A program made the position numbers and the translations under genes. Below the pieces are notes generated by a model that saw nothing but the letters and a program-made list of their open reading frames with translations, searched no databases and had not been told where the DNA came from. Positions 11,435 through 21,162 of a stretch of DNA of 64,000 nucleotides are shown piece by piece (position 1 is the first letter of the stretch; every line of letters starts with the position of its first letter). The DNA is from Allomyces arbusculus (taxonomy: Eukaryota > Blastocladiomycota > Blastocladiomycetes > Blastocladiales > Blastocladiaceae). The DNA lies in the NCBI GenBank assembly GCA_027604705.1, contig JADHYV010000007.1:496434-560433 (forward strand), given 5' to 3'.

Positions 11435-12752
11435 CTAGGCCGCGTTGCGCGACGTGCGCCAATAATACACGGCCGCGGCACCCACGACCCCAACCACCGA
11501 CAGCGCCAGCAACCACCCACCCGCACCGCTCCCGGAACTCGCGCGCTTACTCCGGCGCTTCCGGCGCGCCTTCTTCTTCTCCTCGCCAGACCCCGTCGCC
11601 GCCGCCGCCGCTGCTGCCTTCTCGCTCGCCTCCCCACCACCCAGCACAGCCTCCTCGAGTCCTGGCGGCAACGCGAGCGCACCCGACGGATCCAGCTTGA
11701 CGCCTTGCTGCATCAACTCGTACGCGCGCTTCAAATCCTTGTCCACGCCACGCGCGTTCAAATACAGCACGCCGAGATTGAACGCCGACTGCGGGTGGCC
11801 GTAGGCCGCCGACAGTTCCCAGTACTCGCGCGCCTTGGTGAAATCCGACCGCGGCGGCTGGAAACACGTCAAACCCGCCTGGAACGCCGAGGTCACGAGA
11901 ATCGTGCGCAACTTGCCCGGACCGGGCGGTTGCAGAGAGATCGGTTTCCCGCCGGCGGCAGTACTCGTCAGGGTGGGTTCGGTCGGTGGGGTCGTTGGGC
12001 GTGGGCCGAGCGCTTGCGACGCGAGAGCGATGGCGCGGTCGAATTCGGCGAGTGCCGTGTCGGCGTTGGCGGGCGCACCGTGGCCGGATTGGTAAGCGGT
12101 CGCGAGGATGTAGTGCGCCTCGGCAACGTGGTCGAGGTTGAAGTCGTCGACGGGCGTGTTCGCGGCCTGCTGGTGCCTGGTTTGGGCATTGCACAGGGGT
12201 CAGGTCGGGATCGGGTCAATATGTACGTGGGTGGAGACGATCCACGACGTACAGCGCAAACGACTTGGCCAAGTCCTGCGCGACGGGTACCGCGGGCGCA
12301 TTCTCCCTGCCCACCTCGTAAAACGCGGCCGCCTTGAGCATCGCGGGTACATGCCCAGCCTTGGCCGCGCGCTCGTACAGGTCGAGTGCGCGCGCTGGGT
12401 CGATCGCCTCAAGGAATCCGGCCAAGTAGTACATGGACGTCGGATCGATTTCGAGCTTGCCAGTGTCGTCCTCCATGACTACGACGGGCCATTCAATCGC
12501 CGTTTCCTTTTCGAGATGCAGCGTCACGACACGCGCGCCGCCCAAGTTACGGCGGCCCTCAATTTGCCAGAGCGACTCGAAGGGGTTGATTCGCGCATAG
12601 AGCTTGCCGGAAATGATCGTATGCGGGCCAATTGTCGCGTGCACCGTGTCGGCACCGAACCGGACGGCGGGCCGGGCCGAGGGCGGCAGCGAGGCCGGGA
12701 TCGTGAAGGTCACGGCGACCTGGTCGTGAGTTTGCGAGTAGGTGTACCACAT
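11435..12752 (-). CDS. CS-domain and Sel1-repeat tail-anchored protein
   Basis: Two exons, 12752-about 12249 and about 12166-11435, 411 residues. The exact donor is uncertain: GTCGTG is the best phase-matching site, and the acceptor CAGCAG is clear. It starts MWYTYSQTHDQVAVTFTIPA, the first strand of a CS (p23/NudC/Sgt1) domain, continuing through GPHTIISGKLYARI and SLWQIEG. Sel1-like repeats follow (ARALDLYERAAKAGHVPAML, AEAHYILATAYQSGHG, AREYWELSAAYGHPQSAFNL, LYLNARGVDKDLKRAYELM). A Lys/Arg-rich stretch then precedes a hydrophobic helix (GWLLALSVVGVVGAAAVYYW) and a 7-residue tail, so the protein should be tail-anchored with its domains in the cytosol. A chaperone-adaptor role at an organelle is inference. 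No gene name can be assigned. Confidence 0.8.
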
Positions 12753-13235
12753 GATGGTGGGCTTACGGTCGAAGCTGCGAGTTCGCGATGTTGTGGAGGT
12801 GATGGTGGGTGGTGGTGGTGCGGCTTGAACGATCGGCGAGGCATCCACTGCAGAGCCTCCTGTGCATCCACACGCTTCACACGTGGGCTTATGGGACACG
12901 TTCTGAGCAGGCTGTTTCCGCCAAGCTGGGTTCTGTCTGCAGCTTGGCGCTGCCGGTGCATGCCTTTCAGGCCCCCCACGTGGATGCTTCGCGAGGGCTG
13001 TTTTGCGCTGACTGGCGCAAAACCGCTCGTCGTCGCGTCTCGCTTTGCCTCGCCTTGGCCCGCTCAAGCATCATAAATCTCAACGACTGGCCGCGTACCA
13101 GCTCCCCGCACCGTCATCCCTTTCCCGCCGCGCTCTCTCCCGGTACTCGACTCGGCCCCGCTCCCGCAATCGCAACTTGCTCAACTCGGCCCCTGCGCCC
13201 AATCGCTCCAACCAACCCCAACCGACCCACTCACG
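12753..13235. promoter_or_regulatory. Divergent promoter region
   Basis: 480 bp between the CS/Sel1 gene (-) and the small membrane protein gene (+). The minus-strand frame is open upstream of the chosen start as far as 13067, but that part is low-complexity and lacks a good start, so it is treated as untranslated. No clear core promoter element was identified. Confidence 0.45.
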
Positions 13236-13490
13236 ATGCTTCGTAAGTGAATCCCTGGCAGCAGTCCCCACCACGCGCCCATTCTCTGACGCGCCTCGCC
13301 TCGCCCAATAGTCGCTATCGGCGGCGCCGCCGGCACGGCGCTCGGCGCCTACCTCATCTACCGCAAGGTCAAGCTCGTCAAGAAGCTGCGCCAGTGCCTC
13401 AAGGGCGATCAGCCCGACGCGCACGAGCACTTGTCGGACAACGAGGCGGCCGCGCCCGTCATGGTCCAGCCGCACCCGCGGTCGGACTGA
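13236..13490 (+). CDS. Small glycine-rich single-pass membrane protein
   Basis: A 61-residue protein from two exons: a 7-base first coding exon (13236-13242, ATGCTTC) and 13312-13490. The intron is canonical, GTAAGT...AATAG. The start sits in a reasonable context (tcacgATGc). The product is MLLAIGGAAGTALGAYLIYR, a glycine-rich transmembrane helix, followed by the basic KVKLVKKLRQC and an acidic, His-containing tail. This topology suits a small organelle-membrane or complex-accessory subunit. I do not recognise the family. Weak similarity to the next gene (helix ending in [LI]YR followed by charged residues) is noted under findings. Because coding exon 1 is so short, gene callers would miss the true start. 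Confidence 0.6.
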
Positions 13491-13975
13491 ACGGCGCATT
13501 CGAGTCGTTCGAGGAAGCGCGCGCAGATGGATTCGACGTGCGCGCGCACAGATGAAAGAGTCGGGAGTGTTTTTTTTTATATCGCGGTGACAGATGCGGG
13601 CGATATATATTTGACCCCCGGTCGCCGTTCGTGCGTATTCTGGTTCGTCGCGACATGGTAGTGGTGGTTGACGATGGCTGCGCAGATGGCTTTAGCGCTG
13701 CCGCTGGGTGCGATGGCACCCCGCCCGCGAGGTGGAAGACAGGTGCGAACGGCACACGTCAGGTGGAAACGAGTCGAGAGCGGGCGAGCCCCGCCAGGGC
13801 GTGCAGCGTCCATCGATTGTTGCTGCCTTGACCTGATCAGAAACCAGGAGCGGTCAGGCTTTTTGGAGATGGATATCACAACATCCGAACACCCATCTGG
13901 TCAGCACATCCGCATTGCTGCTCGACAACGGAACCACGACTGACCGCCGACCACGCACCAACCCATCGCAACGCC
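13491..13975. other. Intergenic, no gene seen
   Basis: About 485 bp between two plus-strand small genes. A T run (13570-13578) and a short AT-rich patch lie just after the first gene and fit its 3' end. Overlapping open frames on both strands show no domain content. Confidence 0.45.
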
Positions 13976-14603
13976 ATGCCGCGCGCGAGCCGCGTCGACC
14001 TCAACAAGCGCCCCGGCGCCCAGAAACCGGGCACCTCTTCCCCCGCTGCCCCGGCACCTGCCACTGCGCCTTCGGCCCCGCAGTCGTGGCTGCGCGCGTT
14101 CCTTGTCGGGCTCGGGCACGGGATTGGCAATGCGCTCGTACGGATGTCTCACGCTCCACTCTGCCGGTGGTGTTCGGCCACCCCCGACTGATTGATAATG
14201 CGCGACAGGGCACGTTCATTGGCAAGACGCTCGGGGCCGCGTTCACGGCGGGCGGGTCCTACCTGCTGTACCGCACCAACGCCGGGTACAAGGTGGCCTG
14301 CCTGATCTGGCCAGAGACAAAAGTCGACCGGTTTGTGGAGAAGACGAGGACGACGACCAAGGTGGTGCTGGGGAGTACGTTTATCCGCGTGCGATGTGAT
14401 TTGTGCGCGCTCGACCTGACTGATCGTTGATTGTTGTGGTAGCGGTCCTTGTTTTTGGCACGGGCGTCACCTCGTTTGCGACATACCGCAAGATTCAAGG
14501 GATTCGCGCGCGTCGGCAGATCCAGGATGAGCCAAAGCGCGCCGCGGCGGCCGATGGGACGCCCGCGGTCGTGCAGCTCGAGGACAAGCCCGAGAAGGAG
14601 TAG
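13976..14603 (+). CDS. Hypothetical two-helix membrane protein
   Basis: Three exons, 13976-14137, 14209-14374 and 14443-14603, giving 162 residues; introns start GTACGG and GTACGT and end CAG and TAG. The frame closes exactly and all three exons keep high GC. A Pro/Ala-rich N-terminus leads into SWLRAFLVGLGHGIGNAL, then GTFIGKTLGAAFTAGGSYLL with YR and a cytosolic loop (IWPETKVDRFVEKTRT), then a second helix TVLVFGTGVTSFATYRKIQ and a charged Ala/Glu/Lys-rich tail. I do not recognise the family; a mitochondrial or ER membrane location is a guess from size and helix character. Confidence 0.7.
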
Positions 14604-14819
14604 AAACGCGGCCGATCATTTGTAGTTTACGTCCCGATTTGTCGCTGTCAGTACCAGACCCATGGTGGGGATTATAAATAGTTTCAACTTCCCGCATTCG
14701 TCACTTTTTTTGGCCGCCTCCACCCGTGCGCGGCCCGCCGTGCCCGCGCTCCACCGGGCGGTCTTTCACTGGCTGTTGATGAGCGCCACGATCATCCTGT
14801 TCGCAAGACGGTCCGCGTG

Positions 14820-15423
14820 TCAGTCGTTCGCCCGCCGCCCTCCCGTCTCACCATCAAACGGAACGTACCGGTAGAGGTAATAGAAGAAGCACAGCAGGTA
14901 GAACCCGAGCTTGATGAGCCCTTCGCGCTTGTGTGCGGGCAACGTGCGGAAAATCGTCGTTGGGTCAAACTGGTGCTTTCGTGCGACCATCTTCTTGGCA
15001 TTGTAGAGCGCGAGCGGCAGGTTGATGGCGAGCGCGAGCCAGCTGCCGCACACGAGGAACAGGAGCGTCAGGAACGCGTGCGCCGCGGCTTCCGGGATCA
15101 CGTACTACCGAGCGGGGGGCGATGCGGCGGGTCAGTGAGGGGGAGGAAACGAGGTGGGGAAGGCGGGTGGAGAGGATGCGCACGGCGTTGAGCTTGGAGC
15201 ACAAATCAATTGGATTGATGTAGTCGCACTCGAGGTCCGAGTACATGATGATCTGGTGGGTTGGTTGTCATGGAAGCGGGTGCAGTGTTGGTTTCCGATC
15301 GCACGCGTCGTCGACGTCCTGACCGAGCTTGGGTGAACGCAAGCGTACAAAGAACACCATGGCGAACAGCAGCACAGCCGACATGACGACGCCGAACAGG
15401 AACAGGCCCGACTCGCTGATCAT
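14820..15423 (-). CDS. ERV14: Cornichon-type ER export receptor (ERV14/CNIH)
   Basis: COPII cargo receptor that recruits transmembrane cargo into ER-derived vesicles. Three exons, 15423-15349, 15252-15184 and 15104-14820, total 142 residues (yeast Erv14 is 138). Introns start GTACGC and GTGCGC. Exon 1 encodes the first helix (MISESGLFLFGVVMSAVLLF). Exon 2 carries the strongly conserved IMYSDLECDYINPIDLCSKL, and exon 3 gives YVIPEAAAHAF, the NLPLALYNAKKM motif and GLIKLGFYLLCFFYYLYR. The conserved cytosolic IFRTL loop is present. Convergent with the preceding gene, whose 3' end is about 215 bp away. Confidence 0.95.
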
Positions 15424-15992
15424 TTTGGTTGCGCGCGAATCGAGTGGTTGGTGGAGCGTTCAAAATCGCGCGGCCTGGGCGGATTGGTCCAAGCTGGCGG
15501 GTCGCTTGCAGTCACTGTGCACGAAGTCGCGCGGGTGCTGGCGCGTTGGTGCTGGTGGTCGGTGAAGGGCGCGCGATGTGTGCTGTGAGTGTGGGCGCGT
15601 GCTGGGGAGTGGTGGTCGCGACGTCAGCGGAGAACGAAGCGAGAAGCTGGCGAACCTGAACTGAAAATTTTTTTATCAAGCAGCGATTCGGGAAGTGCCA
15701 GACCTGTCGTCGAGGGCACGCTCACGGCAGGTCCGTGGCCACTGACGCGACGATGGTGCTCTGTGGTGCTCTTTGGTGCTCCACCGCCAAGATCACCTCG
15801 TCGACCGCAAACGGCGACGACCATCACGACCGCGTCGCCGACAACTTGGGGCCAGTGCACGGCACTCGCTGCAGTCGACGCGCTCCGTTGTCCTCCGATA
15901 CCCACTCACGCCGCAGAGCGCCAGGATCACGCACCAAGGGCGCCTCCATTCGCGCAGCACAAGAAGAGATTGGACCACGATCCCCGACAACC
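15424..15992. promoter_or_regulatory. Divergent promoter region
   Basis: 570 bp separate the starts of the cornichon gene (-) and the OST48 gene (+). An AT patch with a run of T (about 15660-15675) is the only compositional feature. No TATA box in a convincing position for either gene. Confidence 0.45.
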
Positions 15993-17756
15993 ATGCCGCG
16001 TTCGCTCCACGTCGCGTTTGCTGCGGCGTTGCTGCTCGCCGTGGTCGCACACGCGGCGCTCGCCAAGTCGCTCACGGGCGACCGCGTCCTGGCCGTGCTT
16101 GACGCGCCTGCCGACGCCGACAAGTACAGCACCTTGCTCGATGGATTAAAGGGTATGCAGCCTTGGATCCGACACTCTCGAGACGATACGTGGGCTGACT
16201 GAGGGGCCCTGAACGGTGCTAGAACGTGGGTTCAACGTCCAAGTCGAGTCGGTCGCGAGCAAGTCGGCTCAGCTCTTCTCGTACGGCGAGCGCACCGCCG
16301 ACCACCTGTTGCTGCTCACGACTAAGCGTACGCGCACGATTCTATCAATGTCCTTCCATTTGTCACGGATACGCTGACTCTCCCGCGCGACCACCAGCCC
16401 TGACCAACGGCATCGCGCCCAAATTCGTTATTCATTTCGTCAACGCCGGTGGCAATGCCCTGATCGCAACCACCAAGGGTCTCTCCACCTCGCACCGCGA
16501 CCTCGCCGGCGAGTTTGGGATTGATTTCGAGGACGCTCTCCTCACCGACGAGTTTTACGGCGACCGCAATGCGACCACCGTGATTGCATCGTCGCGCGTT
16601 GTTGCGCCCGCCGCAATTATTGGGACGGGTAAAGTCGCACAGGTGGCCTACCGCGGAATCGCGCACACAGTCGTGGCCACGGACAACCCGTACTTGCTCC
16701 CGGTGCTCGACGCGAACCCGACAAGTGTGGGATCCAAGCGGGTCGCGGGGGAGAAGGTGCGGCTCGTGTCGGCGATGCAGGCGGCGAACAATGCGCGCGT
16801 TGCGTTGATCGGGTCGCTGGATGTGTTGGCCGACGAGTACGTGCTTGCTCCTTAGCTTTGTGGACTGTGGTGCTGGTGCTGATCACAAATATGTGTAGGT
16901 TCATGGCCTCGGACCGCCGTATTCACGCGGCTGCGCCGCAGTTTGGCGGTGCGTCCACGGATAAGCTCTCGAACGCGGCATTTGCGACGGAGCTGCTGCA
17001 GTGGACGTTCCAGGAAAAGGCGGTCGTGCGTGCTGTCGCGCCCGTGCACCACCATGTCGGCGGCACTGAGCAGCACGACATGTACCGCATCAAGGACGAG
17101 ATTGTACGCTCCCGTTCTTTCTGCCCGCCGGGACGAAGCGACTCCATCTGACCCTGAACATCCCACTCCAGGTGTTCAACATCACGCTGCAAGAATGGAC
17201 CGGCACCGCATGGCACGCGCACCTGACCGAATCTCTCCAGTTTTCGGCGTCCATGCTGCAACCGTACGTGCGGCACCGCATGCCGCTCGCCCTGACCACC
17301 GCGCACTCGGCCGTCTACTCGACTTTCGTGCACTTGCCTGACGTCTACGGCGTCTACACGTTTGCGGCCACCTGTAACGAGCCGGGCTACTCGTACGTCG
17401 AGCACAAGCAACTCGTTTCGATCCGGCCTTACCGGCACAACGAGTACCCGCGGTACTTGCCCGTCGCCTGGCCGTACTATGTGGGGGCCTACTCGCATAT
17501 GGCCGCGTTTGTCATGTTTGCCGCGCTCTGGCTGAGCCGGACGCCGGTCAAGGCCGCTGTAGCGGAGGCCGCAGGGAAGAAGAAGGAGGTGGAGACGTCG
17601 GCGGTCGAGGAGCTGTTACGCGAGGAGGAGGAAGAGAAGGTAGCGGCCAAGGGCGCGTCGACGGCGGTCGCGCCGGCGGTGGCGGCCGTGGCGACAAAGG
17701 AGGGCGGGCGCGCGCCCGGCAGCGGCAAGGCCAAGCGGCGCAACAGGGCGGGATGA
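15993..17756 (+). CDS. WBP1: Oligosaccharyltransferase 48-kDa subunit (OST48/WBP1)
   Basis: Non-catalytic subunit of the ER complex that transfers the dolichol-linked oligosaccharide to Asn residues. Five exons: 15993-16152, 16223-16327, 16398-16836, 16899-17103, 17172-17756; 497 residues. A cleavable signal peptide (LHVAFAAALLLAVVAHAALA) precedes KSLTGDRVLAVLD. Family motifs include LKERGFNVQVES rebuilt across intron 1, the GLSTSHRDLAGEFGIDFED region, NNARVALIGSLDVLADEF across intron 3, HLPDVYGVYTF and the RPYRHNEYPRYL..AWPYYVGAYSHM segment that enters the single C-terminal helix. The cytosolic tail beyond that helix is about 70 residues long, Ala/Glu/Lys-rich, and ends KRRNRAG, whereas the yeast and human proteins have a short tail with a dilysine signal. 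Confidence 0.95.
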
Positions 17757-18308
17757 GGGAGCAATAGCGAAAAGAATTAGTTTTGGCGTATTTTCGGAGT
17801 GAGAGAAACGTGCAGCATGGCGACCAGAAGAGCAAGAGATGAGCGGGAGGAGGGGGAGGCACGCAGCGTGACATGCATGCGCGTCTCCCACCCACCACGA
17901 TCACAGCCCCTCCCCTGCGGCAGGCCGGATCGACAACGCCGCGGCGCGCTCTCGTCAGCTCTCTTCAGCAACCGGCTCGCCGTGCCGTTTGGCGTGCAAC
18001 TCACGGCACCCCGCGCTCCTGTCTGCGTCGGCGCCCGATTCTTTCGCGCGACCCCGGCCCTCCGCACCAGTCCTTAGTCCGCTGCAAGCACAGAATTACA
18101 ATTTCCCGCCGTCGTTTGGAACCGCATCTGGCCATCTGGTGCGTTCCCCGTCGAAAGTCCCCCCCTTATTCTGGCATTCCCACCGCTCCTCCGCGTCGCA
18201 ATTCGACCCTTGGTTCGGGGTATCCCGCCCTTGTCCTCCTCTGAGCCGTCGATCCTAACCGACCCCTCTTCTCGTCCTCCAGCTGCCTCCGCAACCACGA
18301 CCATTGCC
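17757..18308. promoter_or_regulatory. Upstream region of the RhGC gene
   Basis: 550 bp between the OST48 stop and the RhGC start, both genes on the plus strand. The last 150 bp are pyrimidine-rich (ccgtcgtttgg..., ...cccccccttattctgg..., ...cctcctctgagcc), as often seen in fungal leader regions. No TATA box or repeated operator-like motif was found. Confidence 0.45.
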
Positions 18309-20463
18309 ATGAAGGACAAGGACAACAACCTGCGCGGCGCTTGCACGGCGTGCACGTGCCCCGAGTACTGTTTCTCGCCGTCGTCCACGCTCTGCGACGA
18401 CTGCAAGTGCCCAATCACCAAGCACCCGGTCGTCGAGCCGCTCTCGCGCAACGGGTCGTTCCGCAGCTCCGGCGCGTCGCTCTTGCCGTCGCCGTCGGCC
18501 GTGAACGTGCTGAAAGTCGGTGGCGGGAGTGCTGGGAGTTCAGCTCTGCGCAGTACGTTTTGGTGATGCCCAAGTGTCGGCGCGCCGAATTTCTTTGACT
18601 GACGCGCGCGTCGACGCCGGTAGACCGCAAGGATGGGTCTGTCAAGTCGTCCAGCAGCATGCTAGCCGGCGCGCGGTCGTCGAGCCCGTCCAAGGCGCGC
18701 ACGTCGTCGCCCAACGGCGGCAGCAACGCTCCAAAAATGACCATGGACGAGTTTCGCGCCAACCTGCAGGAAATGGCCTCGTGGGAAATGATGATGTCGA
18801 CGCCGTCACTCAAGTTCCTGACCGTCCAATTTGCCGTGTGGCTCACGGTCACCGTCTTGCTCGCGCTCTACACGGTGGTCGCGCACGAGCGGCCGAAGTT
18901 CAACCGCGGGTGGGCCGATATCTGGTACGGGTACGGCGCGTTCGGGTTTGGTGTGGGTGTCGCCTACGCCTACATGGGGTTCACGTCGGCCAAGTCGCCT
19001 GAAAAGCGCGCGCTCTCGCTGTGCCTATTTGGCGTGAACCTGATCTCGTTCTCGTCCTACGTCCTGATTCTCCTGCGGCTCACGCCGTCGCTCGTCGGCA
19101 CGTTTGGCAACCCCGTCGAACCCGCGCGGTACCTCGAGTGGATGGGGACCTGCCCGGTGTTGATTCTGTTGATTTCCGAGATTACGCGGTTCCCCCACGA
19201 CCCGTTCAAGGTGGTCTTCCACGACTACTTCCTCAACGTGATGGGGTTCATTGGCGCGATCATGCCGCCGCAGCCATGGGGAGACCTGGCCAACATCCTC
19301 TCGTGTCTCGGGTTCTCGTACGTCGTCTACTCGCTGTGGATGTGTTTCACGGGCGCGATCGACGGCGATACCGACACGTCGGTTGCGAAATCGGGCTTGC
19401 AGTGGATTCGGCTCTCGACGCTCGTCACCTGGACCATGTTCCCCGTTGTCTGGTTTTCGTATACGACGCAGCTGATTTCGTTTACCATGACCGAGGCCGG
19501 GTTTGTGCTCACGGATATCGGCGCCAAGGTGTTCTTGACAATGGTTTTGGTGAATTCGACAGTCGAGCAGGCGCAGAACGATAAGGTTGAGGCGATCACG
19601 GCGATTGCCGAGGAGCTCGAGCAGCAGATGACGAATTCGGATGCGATCTTGCAAAAGATGATGCCGGCCGAGTACGTTTTGCCTTCATTGGGTAGCCGCG
19701 ATGCGCGATCTGATGCTGACGGGAATGCGTGTTTTCTCCAGCGTGCTCGAGCAAATCAAGAGTGGCCAGGCGACCGAGGCGCAGGAATACGAGTCGGTGA
19801 CCGTCTTCTTCTCGGACATTACCAACTTCACGGTGATTTCGTCGCGCACCTCGACCAAGGACATGATGAAGACGCTCAACATGCTTTGGCTCGAGTACGA
19901 CGCGATTGCCAAGAAGTGGGGCATCTACAAGGTGGAGACCATTGGCGAGTGCGTTCTCACTCTCGCCCTCTCGCTCGCGTTTTCGCTCGACGGTGGCGCC
20001 TTTGCTCATTACTGTTGCGGCGTAGTGCCTACCTGGGCGTCGCTGGCGCGCCCGACCGCGTCCCCGACCACGCCGAGCGGTGCGTCAACTTTGCCATCGA
20101 CATTCTCGACATGATCAAGGCGTTCAAGTCGGCCACGGGTGAGTCGATCAATATCCGCGTCGGGCTGCACACGGGGCCCGTGACCGCAGGCGTGCTGGGC
20201 GATTTGAACCCGCACTGGTGCCTGGTAGGTGACACGGTCAACACGGCGTCGCGCATGTACGTTGCCGTAGAGACTGTGGTTTTGGTATCGGGATGGCCGC
20301 TGACGGATCTACGAACGAGTGTAGGGAGTCGACGTCCAAGGCGGGGCACATCCACATTTCCGAGGAGACGTACAAAAAGATTAAGGATAAGTTTGTCACC
20401 CAGCCGCTTGATGTCATGGATGTCAAGGGCAAAGGCAAGATGCAGACCTACTGGTACTTTTGA
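18309..20463 (+). CDS. RhGC: Rhodopsin-guanylyl cyclase fusion (RhGC)
   Basis: Light-activated guanylyl cyclase: a microbial-type rhodopsin joined through a coiled coil to a class III cyclase, making cGMP from GTP on illumination. Five exons: 18309-18552, 18624-19671, 19742-19948, 20026-20256, 20325-20463; 622 residues. The N-terminus begins MKDKDNNLRGAC and carries two CxxCxC clusters (C12, C15, C17; C29, C32, C34). One extra helix (FLTVQFAVWLTVTVLLALYT) precedes the seven rhodopsin helices. The retinal Schiff-base lysine is K383 in DIGAKVFLT. The linker is AQNDKVEAITAIAEELEQQM. The cyclase domain starts at ESVTVFFSDITNF (metal-binding D456), includes VETIGDAYLG rebuilt across intron 3 (E496, D500), and HWCLVGDTVNTASRM with C565. 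E496 and C565 are the residues that specify guanine over adenine in this family, matching E497/C566 of Blastocladiella BeGC1 as I remember it. Intact and apparently functional. Confidence 0.97.
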
Positions 20464-21162
20464 TTGCGTGTCGCGGCGCGAAACGTGCAGCGGGAGCTAA
20501 CGGTTTGGCCATCGACGTGTAGGGTCCTCGGGCGCCGGACGTGATGGCAAAGTCGGCGAGGCGCGCTGGCGGGCCCAGCGCGCAGTGTCGTGTCGTGAGT
20601 GGGAAGGAAGAGTCGCCCGCGGGCGTGTTCGGTCTGGACTGGGGTGGGGAGGACGCATGCACTCTTGGGGACGGTTATTCGTAAATACTATTGAACAGCT
20701 AACGCATCAACGAGCGTTTGCGCGATGCGAGTCAGCGGCTGGCTTTGTCCCAAGTTAGCACTTCTTCGCGGTCACGTTGTGTGTGCTTTCAAGACCTGCA
20801 AAATCTAAAAATGAAGAGGACAGTTGATCAGCACGTCGCCGGCCAACCAGAGGGGCCGTCACGAACACGCACAACCGGGCCCCGACTTGCTGCAACCCGA
20901 AATTTCGACTCGAATTTATTCAGCGCCGATTCTCGGCAACTTGGACACCCAGCACTCGCGTGGTCAACAGCCACCCGTCGCATCCAACGGCGTTGTGGTC
21001 AAGTGCAAATCCGGCATCGATCCTGACGAGCGACGTTCGACCTAAATTTGCCGTTGCGAATAAGCCTGGGACGACCGACATTTTTTTCGCAGTTACAAGC
21101 TCGAAGCGCAGCCAAATCCGCACCCACGCTCGACTTGCCGCGTGACCGCTCCGGCAGCAACC
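20464..21162. other. Intergenic between RhGC and TmcB-like gene A
   Basis: 700 bp with no recognisable gene. It must contain the RhGC 3' end and the promoter of the following gene. GC content drops around 20,780-21,080. No repeat or RNA gene seen. Confidence 0.5.

Noticed and set aside
14672-14681. TATA-like sequence (attataaata)
   Set aside because: It lies between two convergent 3' ends, so it cannot serve either neighbour as a promoter; more likely part of a 3' processing region.
5263-17756. Dolichol kinase, cornichon and OST48 as an ER glycosylation cluster
   Set aside because: They share a compartment but lie on both strands with unrelated genes between them and separate promoters; chance grouping is simpler.
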